A DNA stretch of 58,731 nucleotides, from the NCBI GenBank assembly GCA_903829325.1, contig CAIKPM010000030.1, positions 1-58,731 of the forward strand, in the 5' to 3' direction. Below are positions 49,823 to 58,516 of this stretch, piece after piece. The notes below the pieces were generated by a model. That model was not told where the DNA came from and searched no databases. It saw only the letters and a program-made list of their open reading frames with translations. Position 1 is the first letter of the stretch; each line of letters opens with the position of its first letter. Origin of the DNA: an uncultured bacterium. GTDB taxonomy: Bacteria > Vulcanimicrobiota > Vulcanimicrobiia > Vulcanimicrobiales > Vulcanimicrobiaceae. A program made the position numbers and the translations under genes.

Positions 49823-51687
49823 TTCCTTACCATCGACTTACAGAGTCATTGGCGTTACTGCCGCATGCGCCCGGTGTGTATCAAATGCTGGATGCAGATG
49901 GTCAGATTCTCTACATTGGTAAAGCTATTTCGCTGCGCAATCGTGTGCGCTCGTATTTCCAAGAGCGCGCTGCGTTAGGGCCACGCAAGGAAGCGATGGT
50001 TGCGCGGGTCGTCGATGTTCGCACGATCGTCGTTCAAAACGAAGTCGAAGCGTTGATTCTAGAAGCCCAGCTGATTCAACGCCATCAACCTCCTTATAAC
50101 GTTCGATTGCGTGATGATAAACGCTACCCATACCTCAAAGTCACGAACGAGCATTTCCCCCGGATTGTGTATACTCGCACCATTCTCGACGATGGTGCGC
50201 GCTATTTTGGGCCTTACACCAATTCCGATGCTTTGCGCGAATTAATCGATTTGCTGCGCAGCGTATTCCCGATTCGAACCTGTCGTGAGCCTATCGATGG
50301 GCAGCGCAAGCGTCCTTGTTTGCAGTATCATATTAAGCGCTGTTTGGCGCCGTGTGTTGGGTATCAAACCGAAGCCGATTACGATGCAATCGTCGCCGAC
50401 GTTGTCCTTTTTTTGGAAGGTCGGCAAGAAGCGTTATTGACCCGCATGGAGCAAGAAATGCATGCGGCCTCGGCGCGTATGCAATATGAGGCTGCAGCCA
50501 GACTGCGTGATCGCATTGCCTCGGTGCAACGAGTGACACAAAAGCAGCACGTGATTTGGCCAACCCAAATCGATCTGGATTTAATCGCTCTTGCCCGGGC
50601 CCAGGGTCAAGCGTGTGTCCAGGTCTTCCTGGTGCGCGCTGGGAAGCTCTTTGCGCAGGAGCATTTTCTGCTCGATGGTGTGAGCGATCATACCGATGCA
50701 GAAATTTATGCAGAATTTTTCCCGCAGTTTTATCAGGGCGGTCGGCTTCCGAAAGAAATTCTGGTCGCAGCTTTACCTACAGACGCTCGCTTATTAGAAC
50801 AGTGGTTGTCGCAACGGAAGCAACAGCGCGTTCGCGTGTTAGTTCCCCAGCGTGGTGAGCGCAAGCGTTACCTGAACTTGGTGCAGCAAAATGCCGAGCA
50901 TAACCTCAAGAATTTCCTAAGTCATCAAGAAGCGCAGGAAAGTGCATCTGCGACAAGTTTGGCGGAGTTGGCGGCGGCGCTCGATCTGCCTGGGCCACCC
51001 CGGCGGATTGAATGTTATGACATTTCGAATATCCAGGGAACCAACCCCGTAGCTTCGATGGTCGTTTTTCAAGATGCGCGACCGAAGAAGAGTGAGTATC
51101 GTCGATTTGCAATTCATTATGAGCGTGGGCCAAATGATTTTGCCATGATGGCAGAAACGCTGCGCCGTCGCCTACGCTACTTGCGCCCCGATGACGCGAG
51201 CGAGATTGTTGCTCCCGCTCGTCGTGAGCGTTTTCATCAGCGGCCGGATTTATTATTGATCGATGGGGGAAAAGGCCAACTGCATGCGGTGGTTGAGGTG
51301 CTCAAGGAGCTCGATTTATGGGGTATTCCGGTAGCGGGCTTGGCCAAAGAGCACGAGTGGCTGTTTGTGCCAGATCGTTCTGAACCGATTGTCTTGCCAC
51401 CGAATTCAGCTGGATTACACTGCGTGATGCGTATTCGCGACGAAGCGCATCGATTTGCGATCACATTCCATCGTAAGCGTCGTGCGAAGGCGATGACGAG
51501 TTCGGCGCTCGATGAGATTGAGGGCATCGGGCCCGAGCGGCGCAAGCGTCTGCTCAAAGCATTCGGCTCGCTCAAAGCAATTGCTCAGGCCCAAGTCGGG
51601 GAAATTGCTGCAATCAAGGGAATGAACGAAACAGTAGCGGCTAGAGTGTATGCTGCTTTACGAAAAAAGGGAGACCATAGCGAATGA
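49795..51687 (+). CDS. uvrC: excinuclease ABC subunit C
   Basis: A 630-residue nuclease of nucleotide excision repair, making the incisions on both sides of a lesion with UvrA and UvrB. The GIY-YIG domain is at the N-terminus (GVYQMLDADGQILYIGKA, then LRNRVRSYF). The UvrB-interacting segment is around EAAARLRDRIASVQ, the RNase H-like endonuclease area includes ECYDISNIQGT and LLLIDGGKGQL, and a tandem helix-hairpin-helix ends the protein (EIEGIGPERRKRLLKAFGS). The TTG at 49795 or GTG at 49798 follows GGAG. The end overlaps the holin-like gene by four bases. Confidence 0.96.
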   Translation: MVAAGARRVIPYHRLTESLALLPHAPGVYQMLDADGQILYIGKAISLRNRVRSYFQERAALGPRKEAMVARVVDVRTIVVQNEVEALILEAQLIQRHQPPYNVRLRDDKRYPYLKVTNEHFPRIVYTRTILDDGARYFGPYTNSDALRELIDLLRSVFPIRTCREPIDGQRKRPCLQYHIKRCLAPCVGYQTEADYDAIVADVVLFLEGRQEALLTRMEQEMHAASARMQYEAAARLRDRIASVQRVTQKQHVIWPTQIDLDLIALARAQGQACVQVFLVRAGKLFAQEHFLLDGVSDHTDAEIYAEFFPQFYQGGRLPKEILVAALPTDARLLEQWLSQRKQQRVRVLVPQRGERKRYLNLVQQNAEHNLKNFLSHQEAQESASATSLAELAAALDLPGPPRRIECYDISNIQGTNPVASMVVFQDARPKKSEYRRFAIHYERGPNDFAMMAETLRRRLRYLRPDDASEIVAPARRERFHQRPDLLLIDGGKGQLHAVVEVLKELDLWGIPVAGLAKEHEWLFVPDRSEPIVLPPNSAGLHCVMRIRDEAHRFAITFHRKRRAKAMTSSALDEIEGIGPERRKRLLKAFGSLKAIAQAQVGEIAAIKGMNETVAARVYAALRKKGDHSE

Positions 51688-52043
51688 TGTCTTTATTACT
51701 CCGCCTCTTAGTCAATGCGGTTGCGCTGCTCGTTGTAGCCCATCTGGTGCCAGGAATACGAGTTGCTTCTTTTGGGAATGCACTGTTGGTCGCATTGGTC
51801 TTAGGCCTTGTCAATGCAGTGTTGCGTCCGGTGTTGGTGCTCTTGAGTTTGCCCTTGGAAATCCTTACCTTGGGGCTTTTTACATTTGTGATTAATGCTG
51901 CATTGATTTTGTTGGTTGCTCATTTGCAAATTGGTCTCTCGGTTGATAGCTTCCAAGCGGCATTTTTGGGCGCGATTGTTTTGGCAATTATTTCATTTTT
52001 GCTTTATCCAATGGTGCTCGCCCACGCTTTGGGCGATTATTGA
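51684..52043 (+). CDS. phage-holin-4-like membrane protein
   Basis: A 119-residue protein of the PF04020-type (phage holin family 4, superfamily IV) membrane proteins, found throughout bacteria and not restricted to phage. Four hydrophobic segments are seen, including LLVNAVALLVVAHLVPGI, LVLGLVNAVLRPVLVLLSLP and ITLGLFTFVINAALILLV-type TLGLFTFVINAALILLVAH. The start overlaps uvrC by four bases (ATGA), so translation is coupled. Function in this family is unknown. Confidence 0.82.
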   Translation: MMSLLLRLLVNAVALLVVAHLVPGIRVASFGNALLVALVLGLVNAVLRPVLVLLSLPLEILTLGLFTFVINAALILLVAHLQIGLSVDSFQAAFLGAIVLAIISFLLYPMVLAHALGDY

Positions 52044-52081
52044 AAAGGTTGCCGTAAGGGAGCTGCGAATGCTCCTCGGCC

Positions 52082-52660
52082 ATGCGCACTCGAGGTCCTG
52101 CTGTTGTTGCCTCTGCTGTCGTTGCAGCTGGCACATTCTATCTTGCGAGGCTGAACAGTCAGTCGCCCCCAGAACCACACCACCATCATCATTATCCGGT
52201 GGCTGTGCAGCCTTCCGTGGGGGTGACGTCTGAGCCCAGCGCTCCACCTGCTGCGGAGTCGCTGCGTTTCTATGCCTGCGCGGTAGATGGCCACACCATG
52301 CTGCCGTACCAAATGCGTTTGGCGGTGGCGGGCGATCTGCGGAGTCTCGCCTATCTTGCCGCAGTAAAGGCTGTAGCTGGGCCTGCCGATAGAAGAGAAG
52401 TGATCCGTTTCCCGTTAGGAACTATTGTTCGTTCGGTACAGGTTCATCATGAGTTAGCGATCGTCGATCTCTCAACCCAGGTTGAACATACTGAGTCGGG
52501 AGGCTTTGCAGAGCTCGGTGAATTCAAAGCCCTTGTCTGGACGATGACCGAGCTGCCAGGCATTCAGCGGGTTCGCATTGTTATCGGTGGTGAACGACTG
52601 CCGACGCTTCCTGGAGGCCACCTTGAGCTCGATGAACCGCTTGCCCGTTCCGATTTCTAA
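52082..52660 (+). CDS. GerMN-domain protein
   Basis: A 192-residue protein with one N-terminal hydrophobic segment (VVASAVVAAGTFYLA), a natural run of five histidines (HHHHH), a Pro-rich linker and a GerMN domain from about 75 on. Family features are LAAVKAVAGPADRREVIRF, GTIVRSVQVHHELAIVDLST and WTMTELPGIQRVRIVIGG. GerMN domains are found in sporulation, lipoprotein and envelope proteins; their role is probably in cell-wall association. It overlaps the amidase gene by 29 bp. Nearby amidase and murI support an envelope function. Confidence 0.82.
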   Translation: MRTRGPAVVASAVVAAGTFYLARLNSQSPPEPHHHHHYPVAVQPSVGVTSEPSAPPAAESLRFYACAVDGHTMLPYQMRLAVAGDLRSLAYLAAVKAVAGPADRREVIRFPLGTIVRSVQVHHELAIVDLSTQVEHTESGGFAELGEFKALVWTMTELPGIQRVRIVIGGERLPTLPGGHLELDEPLARSDF

Positions 52661-54593
52661 GCTCGCTTCGCGCTGCGTAGCGGCGGGGCTCGCTTTGGCC
52701 TGCTTGGCAATGCCCCTCTCAGCGGTGGCGCAAACGGCGCATGGGCCTGAGCTGTGGTTTTTAGGATCACGTTTGATCGTCTCGGAAGCTCGCAGTGCCA
52801 ACGGTGAACTCTTGCTTGCGACCGATGATGCGGGATTGCAGCGGTTCCTCGCTAAGCTCGGCGCACATTTGTCGTATCAGCCGGGTGAATGCTATGTCGT
52901 CGTCACGGCTGCAGATCATCGTTCGATCGTGTTCGCGCTCGGCTCGAGTCAGTATACGATCGATGGTCAGCCGCAAGACGCGGCAGTGCCGGTGACCAAT
53001 GAAGCTGAGCATGTTTTGGTGCCATTTTTCGCGCTGGCACGTGCTTTATATGTTGTGCCGGTGGCGAGTGAGCATGCGCTGATCTTACAGCCCCAAATCG
53101 CCGACGTCGAAACGCAAGCTGATGGTAGCCGGACGGTGGTGCTTTTCCATGGCGCCGCGGTCTTGCACCCCGTGATCCTGAGCTCGCGCCCGAACGAGAC
53201 TGTGCTGCGTTTTACTGGTACCGCTTCAACGTTGCCGCCTGAGCGAGATATCGCTTCACCCGGTTTGAACCATATGTCGGTTGCGGTGACCGGTTCGCCG
53301 CGTAATCCCACGACTGTTGTCACCTTGCTGAGCCCACAGCGAGCGCACGCTGCATTCTTGCCGACTCCTGATTTGACTAGTGCTGTTATTGCACTCGATA
53401 CAAATGCAACTAGTAGCGCAACTGGCAGCGTTTCATCTTCGGCCACGAATACACAGAGCGTTGCTAACGCGATTGCGGTGACCGACCTGCATGAACAGGC
53501 GACCCCTGATGCGTTTACGGTGACTATTTCGCTGAGCGGTCAGCCCAATTATGCCTGGCGCTTCTTGGGTGACGGGCGCTTCTACATCGATATCCATAAC
53601 GCGAGCTTGAGCACGGCGCCGCGTGATGAAATGTTGACCGATCCTCGCGTGGCGAGTTTGCGCTTGCGTGAAAATGGCACGGAGAGTGAGCCGAATGTTC
53701 GCTTGGCGCTGACCTTAGTCGGTGGGCCAGCGCTGAGCATTCAATCGGATGCGAAGACCTTGACGCTACGTTTCGCCGGTCAGCGTGCTGCCGATGCGCT
53801 GCGTGCTGGTCAGGGTCAAGTCGGGCAAACAGTGCTGGTGCAGCAACCGATTGAGCCCGTTGCACCTGCGCCCGTGCCGGTGATGTCACCAGTGGGTTTC
53901 TCGCGCGGGTTAATCGTGCTTGATCCTGGTCATGGGGGGAGTGATACCGGCGCGCAGCACAATGGTTTGACTGAAAAAATTCTCACGCTCGATATCGCAC
54001 GGCGCTTGCGCAGTTTGCTCGTAGCCCAGGGGTGGTCGGTGAAAATGACCCGCGATGCCGACGTTGACGTGTATGCTCCGAACGATTCTGCGCGCGAAGA
54101 ATTGCAGGCGCGGTGTGATATCGCGAATGCTGCGGGTGCGCGTTATTTTGTGAGCATTCATATCAACAGTTTCACTTCGCCCGATTTGCAGGGCACAACG
54201 ACGTACTATTATCACCCCCAGGATGCCGCGTTTGCGGCGATTGTCGAGAAAAAGCTCGTATCGGCTTTGGGTACTCAAAACGATGGTGCGCAAAAGGCGA
54301 ATTATTACGTCATTCATCACACGACAATGCCCGCAATTCTTGTTGAAACGGCGTTTTTATCGAATTCCGATGATGCCGTCTTGCTACGTCAGTCCAGCTT
54401 CCGTCAGTCGGTAGCGCTCGGGATCCGGGATGGGATTAACGCCTACGCGAGTGGAACTGGGACTTCGCGTCAGACGACGGATGATCACGACGATGTCTCA
54501 GTGGCGCCACCATCGCAACGCGAGTCCTCTCGCGATCGTTCCCAGACTTTTGTTCGCTCAGCAGCTTCAATGGATGATGATCTTTCACAATGA
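52632..54593 (+). CDS. N-acetylmuramoyl-L-alanine amidase with AMIN domain
   Basis: A 653-residue exported peptidoglycan hydrolase that removes stem peptides. The ATG at 52632 opens a signal peptide (SRCVAAGLALACLAMPLSAV). An N-terminal region like a copper amine oxidase N domain (about 35-150) is followed by one or two AMIN-type beta domains (about 165-270 and 300-385; FTVTISLSGQPNYAWRF). The catalytic Amidase_3 domain (about 445-615) has LDPGHGGSDTGA, EKILTLDIARRL, SIHINSF and ILVETAFLSN with the zinc ligands. The C-terminal tail is Ser/Asp-rich. It overlaps murI by four bases. Confidence 0.93.
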   Translation: MNRLPVPISKLASRCVAAGLALACLAMPLSAVAQTAHGPELWFLGSRLIVSEARSANGELLLATDDAGLQRFLAKLGAHLSYQPGECYVVVTAADHRSIVFALGSSQYTIDGQPQDAAVPVTNEAEHVLVPFFALARALYVVPVASEHALILQPQIADVETQADGSRTVVLFHGAAVLHPVILSSRPNETVLRFTGTASTLPPERDIASPGLNHMSVAVTGSPRNPTTVVTLLSPQRAHAAFLPTPDLTSAVIALDTNATSSATGSVSSSATNTQSVANAIAVTDLHEQATPDAFTVTISLSGQPNYAWRFLGDGRFYIDIHNASLSTAPRDEMLTDPRVASLRLRENGTESEPNVRLALTLVGGPALSIQSDAKTLTLRFAGQRAADALRAGQGQVGQTVLVQQPIEPVAPAPVPVMSPVGFSRGLIVLDPGHGGSDTGAQHNGLTEKILTLDIARRLRSLLVAQGWSVKMTRDADVDVYAPNDSAREELQARCDIANAAGARYFVSIHINSFTSPDLQGTTTYYYHPQDAAFAAIVEKKLVSALGTQNDGAQKANYYVIHHTTMPAILVETAFLSNSDDAVLLRQSSFRQSVALGIRDGINAYASGTGTSRQTTDDHDDVSVAPPSQRESSRDRSQTFVRSAASMDDDLSQ

Positions 54594-55357
54594 AACTTGG
54601 TGTTTTCGATTCTGGCCTTGGCGGACTAACGGTTGTCCGTCACCTGCGCGAGCAATTGCCGCAAGCAGATATTTTGTTTTACGCAGATCAACTGCATGTC
54701 CCGTATGGCTTGCGTGATCAAGAAGAACTCTATGGCTTTCTCTGCAACAACATTGCGACGCTCGAAGCCCAAGGGGTTGATGCGATTGTGGTGGGTTGCA
54801 ATACGTCTTGCGCAATCGCGACGAAGTTTGGCATGCCCAAAGCTTCGGTCCCGATTTTCGATCTCGTTGAGGCAGGCGCGAACGCCGCTTTTGCTGTGGC
54901 AAGTAACCGGTTTGGCGTTGCGGCGACTCCTGTCACCGTCAATACCGGGGCTTACCGTCGGGCATTGATGGTGCGTGACGCGGCAAGCGAAGTGATCGAA
55001 ATTGCTTCACCAGTGCTCGCCGGTTTGATTGAACAACAGGCTCCCGCAGCGCAGCTACGCGCAGCCGTTCAAGAAATCGCCGATTTATTGCGGCCGTGTA
55101 ATGCCGTTATTCTCGGTTGTTCGCATTATGCACTCATCGAGGAACTGTTTAGCGAAGCGTTGCCGTATGCCGCGATTATTGACCCAGCTCGTGAGCAAGC
55201 ACTCGCGGTCGCGAATTACGCGCGCGAACAGGGCAAGCAAACTTCCGGCGGAGCGAGCTTCGTCGCCTGGACAAATGCTGATACGCGCGCGTTTATCGAT
55301 AAGGTCAACCAACTCGGGTTAACGCAGCCGTGCAGCGGGCTGGCCGTCGCTCGCTAG
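54590..55357 (+). CDS. murI: glutamate racemase
   Basis: A 255-residue cofactor-independent racemase making D-glutamate for peptidoglycan. Both catalytic cysteines are seen, in VVGCNTSCAIA and ILGCSHYALIEE. FDSGLGGLTVVRHLRE begins the protein and the YADQLHVPYG segment is conserved. The start overlaps the amidase stop in ATGA. Length is normal. The order amidase-murI, with GerMN upstream, links this operon to cell-wall assembly. Confidence 0.95.
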   Translation: MKLGVFDSGLGGLTVVRHLREQLPQADILFYADQLHVPYGLRDQEELYGFLCNNIATLEAQGVDAIVVGCNTSCAIATKFGMPKASVPIFDLVEAGANAAFAVASNRFGVAATPVTVNTGAYRRALMVRDAASEVIEIASPVLAGLIEQQAPAAQLRAAVQEIADLLRPCNAVILGCSHYALIEELFSEALPYAAIIDPAREQALAVANYAREQGKQTSGGASFVAWTNADTRAFIDKVNQLGLTQPCSGLAVAR

Positions 55358-55364
55358 AGCGAGT

Positions 55365-56018
55365 TTATCCGACGTGGTAGACGCGAAAAAAGAATAGGAC
55401 GGTGACGGTCGCAAGGGCCGTGCCGGCGATCACCTGGGCTGGGGTGTGCGCCTTTAGGTAGAGGCGCGCCCAGCCTACTAGTGGGATAAGCAGAAAAAAA
55501 GGCAGCGGAGCTGGCTTATACAGGATCCACAGCACGACGAGCGGTGCTGTAATGCCAATTGCGTGGGTGCTAATTTTCCAATGATGGGTAATCGCGCCTA
55601 CGATGACAGCGTTGGCGGTGTAGCCGGCCATCGTGGCGACCAAAAGCGCTGGAGCGTGGCAGAACGCAAGCGTAACGGTTCCAAAGAAATAAAATGCGAT
55701 AAAGCCACTAAACACGGCGTCTCGCTCTGTCCTGACTGACATATCGAAGTCACTGATTTGCCCATGCGTATAGCACCAGTACGTATAAAGCATCGGCCCG
55801 ATCGCGGTGAAAAAACTGCTCAGGAAGAGCAGTCGCCAAAATTCCGAGGTGCTGTTGGCGAGCATATGCGAAAGAATGACAAATAACGTCAACGCCGTGA
55901 GAAACGGGTTGCAGATGGTAGAAATCATGCGGGCGGCCTCACGGCGGAAGCGCACGCGCGGTCGCGTCACGGCTGGCACGGTGACATAGTACATCTCTTG
56001 CGCCAAACAGGCCTTCAC
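55365..56018 (-). CDS. PAP2-like membrane phosphatase
   Basis: A 217-residue protein with about six transmembrane helices. The core resembles PAP2-type lipid phosphatases: KISTHAIGITAPL supplies the central His and RLYLKAHTPAQVIAGTALA the C-terminal His motif. The first motif (Lys...Arg-Pro) is represented only loosely by SVRTERDA. Likely substrates are undecaprenyl diphosphate or phosphatidic acid, which would suit the neighbouring wall genes. It is convergent with murI, seven bases from its stop, and diverges from secG. Confidence 0.65.
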   Translation of the reverse strand: MKACLAQEMYYVTVPAVTRPRVRFRREAARMISTICNPFLTALTLFVILSHMLANSTSEFWRLLFLSSFFTAIGPMLYTYWCYTHGQISDFDMSVRTERDAVFSGFIAFYFFGTVTLAFCHAPALLVATMAGYTANAVIVGAITHHWKISTHAIGITAPLVVLWILYKPAPLPFFLLIPLVGWARLYLKAHTPAQVIAGTALATVTVLFFFRVYHVG

Positions 56019-56088
56019 GCTATGCCAACGCGAATGTCCAGCAAGCTACTGCTGCGTCCATCCCCCGTCGTAAGGAGCCCCCACCTGC

Positions 56089-56463
56089 GTGACTGTTCTC
56101 CCTCCCGTTTTGCCATCCGCGGCTGCACCAGCGGCGCTGACTCTGCCCGCCCCGCTGCCGACGTTGCATGCTTTTGCACCGGTGCCGAGTGCTGCTTTAG
56201 CTTCTGACGCCTTCAAAACGCCTTTGGCGCTTCATTATCCTTGGCTCACCCACACCTTCGCAGCATTCTTTCTAGGCTCAGCGATCGTTTTCGTGATCTT
56301 GATGGCGCTGCAGACGACCAAGCAAGAAGGGCTTGGAGGCGGTAGTCGGGTTGATGCGTACCGGTCGCGCTTGGGTGTCGAGGGGCAACTGGCGCGGGTG
56401 ACCGAGAGCGTTGCTTGGTGTTTAGTGATTTCAGCAACCTTGGTCTCCCTCAGCGGGATTTAA
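56089..56463 (+). CDS. secG: preprotein translocase subunit SecG
   Basis: A 124-residue subunit of the Sec translocon. Two helices are visible (AAFFLGSAIVFVILMALQTT and VAWCLVISATLVSLSG), joined by KQEGLGGGSRVD, the expected SecG hinge. The N-terminal 55 residues are an unusual Pro/Ala-rich extension (PPVLPSAAAPAALTLPAPLP). The GTG at 56089 follows AAGGAG by about ten bases. Its stop lies four bases before the CTG that appears to start the dipeptide ATPase gene. Confidence 0.8.
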   Translation: MTVLPPVLPSAAAPAALTLPAPLPTLHAFAPVPSAALASDAFKTPLALHYPWLTHTFAAFFLGSAIVFVILMALQTTKQEGLGGGSRVDAYRSRLGVEGQLARVTESVAWCLVISATLVSLSGI

Positions 56464-56467
56464 TCCG

Positions 56468-57436
56468 CTGTTAGCTGTCCGTGATCTTTCGGTTGGGTTC
56501 GCAAGCGGTGGACGATTTGTTCCTGCGATCGATCAGCTCTCGTTCTCGCTCGAGCGTGGCAAAACATTAGGGATTGTTGGCGAGTCAGGTTCGGGGAAAT
56601 CTCTGACTGCACTTGCCTTAATGCGTTTGTTGCCGCCCAACGCACACATGACTGGCGGCGAGATTCTTCTCGCGGGTGAAGCCTTGCATCGCAAATCTGA
56701 GCGTGCGATGCGGGAAATTCGCGGTGCGAAGATTGCGATGATTTTTCAGGATCCGATGACTGCATTGAATCCGGTGCTTTCGGTCGGTGAGCAAATTGCC
56801 GAAGTTCTGCGGGTGCATCGTGGTTATTCGCGCTCCGATGCCTGGCAAAAAGCAATCGAGGCACTTCGGCTTGTTGATATTCCCGACGCCGCAAAACGTG
56901 CCCACGATTATCCTCATCATTTTTCGGGTGGTATGCGTCAACGTGTGCTCATTGCGATGGCGCTCGCTTGTGAGCCTGATGTACTGATTGCCGATGAGCC
57001 GACAACCGCGCTTGATGTCACAATCCAGGCGCAAATATTGGCGCTGATGCAAGAAATGCAAGCGCGGTTGGGGATGGCGTTGTTAATTATTACGCATGAT
57101 TTAGGGGTCGTCGCACAAATTTGCGACGAGGTCTTGGTCATGTATGGTGGTGCGATCGTTGAGTATGGTCGCGCAGAAAAGATTTTTAGCCAGCCAGCAA
57201 TGCCATATACCCACGCGCTACTCGCTTCTTTGCCTCGCATCGATGGAAATGTGCATGAGCTCTTAGCGACCATTGATGGGCAGCCACCACGCTTGTCTGA
57301 ACTCCCATCTGGATGCGTTTTTGCTCCTCGTTGTCCGCAACGTTTTGCTCGTTGCGCGCAACGCCCACCATTGTTTGATGTTGGTGAGTCGCATCTTTCA
57401 CGTTGTTGGTTAGCGGCAGCTTCAGATGGGCAATGA
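56468..57436 (+). CDS. oligo/dipeptide ABC transporter ATPase, DppD type
   Basis: A 322-residue ATPase for peptide uptake. The frame continues upstream of the first ATG (56621, which would remove Walker A) and is open back to 56429 without ATG, GTG or TTG. CTG at 56468 fits: it would give a first residue then [10 protein letters not shown], the standard family opening, and lies five bases after the secG stop codon. Walker A is [11 protein letters not shown], the signature FSGGMRQR, Walker [13 protein letters not shown], and the oligopeptide-type C-terminus [15 protein letters not shown]. It overlaps the partner gene by 11 bp. Permeases are not in the window. Confidence 0.8.
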   Translation: MLAVRDLSVGFASGGRFVPAIDQLSFSLERGKTLGIVGESGSGKSLTALALMRLLPPNAHMTGGEILLAGEALHRKSERAMREIRGAKIAMIFQDPMTALNPVLSVGEQIAEVLRVHRGYSRSDAWQKAIEALRLVDIPDAAKRAHDYPHHFSGGMRQRVLIAMALACEPDVLIADEPTTALDVTIQAQILALMQEMQARLGMALLIITHDLGVVAQICDEVLVMYGGAIVEYGRAEKIFSQPAMPYTHALLASLPRIDGNVHELLATIDGQPPRLSELPSGCVFAPRCPQRFARCAQRPPLFDVGESHLSRCWLAAASDGQ

Positions 57437-58430
57437 GATGAGAACGACGACTCCGTTGCTTGAATTGCGCGAAGTTACGAAACAATTTGTGCGCAGTGGC
57501 TTGCCTGTGCGCGCTCTAGAAGGGGTGAGTTTTTCAATTTATCCCGGCGAAACCTTAGGATTAGTCGGGGAATCTGGTTCAGGAAAAACGACGATCGCGC
57601 GCACGATTCTGCGTCTCACTGAACCATCAACTGGGCACATTTTTTTTGCGGGTCGAGATATTACGCATCTTTCGCAACGTGCGTTGCGCCCGCTGCGCAG
57701 AGAAATGCAGCTCATTTTTCAAGATCCGTATGCATCGTTAAATCCACGAATGACGGTGGAGGCGATTCTCGCAGAGCCGTTGATTGTGCATGGGATAGCG
57801 AGTCGCAGCGCGCGGCGGGAGCGCATTGCCGAATTGCTCGACTTGGTGGGTTTGGCTCCGGAACACGCGCGACGCTACCCGCATGAATTTTCGGGGGGAC
57901 AGCGCCAGCGGATTGGGATTGCGCGCGCCTTGTCGGTGCATCCACGTCTGTTGATCGCTGATGAGCCGGTATCAGCACTCGATGTCTCGATTCAAGCCCA
58001 AGTCTTGAATTTGCTGCGCACGCTGCAAGAAAAGCTGGGGCTGACCTTACTTTTTATCGCGCACGATCTGGCGGTCGTACGACATATTTCTACACGCGTT
58101 GCGGTGATGTATTTAGGCGCGCTCTGCGAAGTGGCTGCTCGTGATACCTTGTACGGTCGGCCACTGCATCCGTATACCCAAGCCTTGCTCTCGGCGATCC
58201 CGTATCCTGATCCCGTGCGCGAGCGAGGACGGCGGCGCATTATTTTATCGGGCGATATTCCGTCTCGTGTTGCGCCGCCCAGCGGGTGTCGTTTTCACAC
58301 ACGCTGTCCGTTGGCTTTTGCCCGCTGCGCGAGCGAAGAGCCAGCTCTGCGTAGCTATGCTGATCATCAGGTTGCCTGTCACTGGGTTCAAGAACACGAT
58401 GGTCAACCCGCGCCGCTTTTGCCGGGCTAG
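57426..58430 (+). CDS. oligo/dipeptide ABC transporter ATPase, DppF type
   Basis: A 334-residue partner ATPase. Walker A is [14 protein letters not shown], the signature [15 protein letters not shown], Walker [15 protein letters not shown], and the C-terminal motif [16 protein letters not shown]. An ATG at 57426 is given; the ATG at 57438 is possible. It overlaps the DppD-type gene, implying a heterodimer. A strong bidirectional hairpin terminator lies 20 bp after the stop. The permease and binding protein genes must lie elsewhere. Confidence 0.92.
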   Translation: MGNEMRTTTPLLELREVTKQFVRSGLPVRALEGVSFSIYPGETLGLVGESGSGKTTIARTILRLTEPSTGHIFFAGRDITHLSQRALRPLRREMQLIFQDPYASLNPRMTVEAILAEPLIVHGIASRSARRERIAELLDLVGLAPEHARRYPHEFSGGQRQRIGIARALSVHPRLLIADEPVSALDVSIQAQVLNLLRTLQEKLGLTLLFIAHDLAVVRHISTRVAVMYLGALCEVAARDTLYGRPLHPYTQALLSAIPYPDPVRERGRRRIILSGDIPSRVAPPSGCRFHTRCPLAFARCASEEPALRSYADHQVACHWVQEHDGQPAPLLPG

Positions 58431-58450
58431 ACTGTAGATGCGAAGCAAAT

Positions 58451-58493
58451 AGAAAAAGAGTGCAATCCATTTTGTGGATTGCACTCTTTTTCT
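58451..58493. terminator. bidirectional terminator, 19-bp perfect stem
   Basis: Arms 58451-58469 and 58475-58493 are perfectly complementary around TTTTG. A run of A on one flank and T on the other permits termination from both sides, serving the DppF-type gene and the AT-hook gene that comes from the right. Confidence 0.9.
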
Positions 58494-58516
58494 CGTTACC
58501 CGATCTTAGGAGTTAC

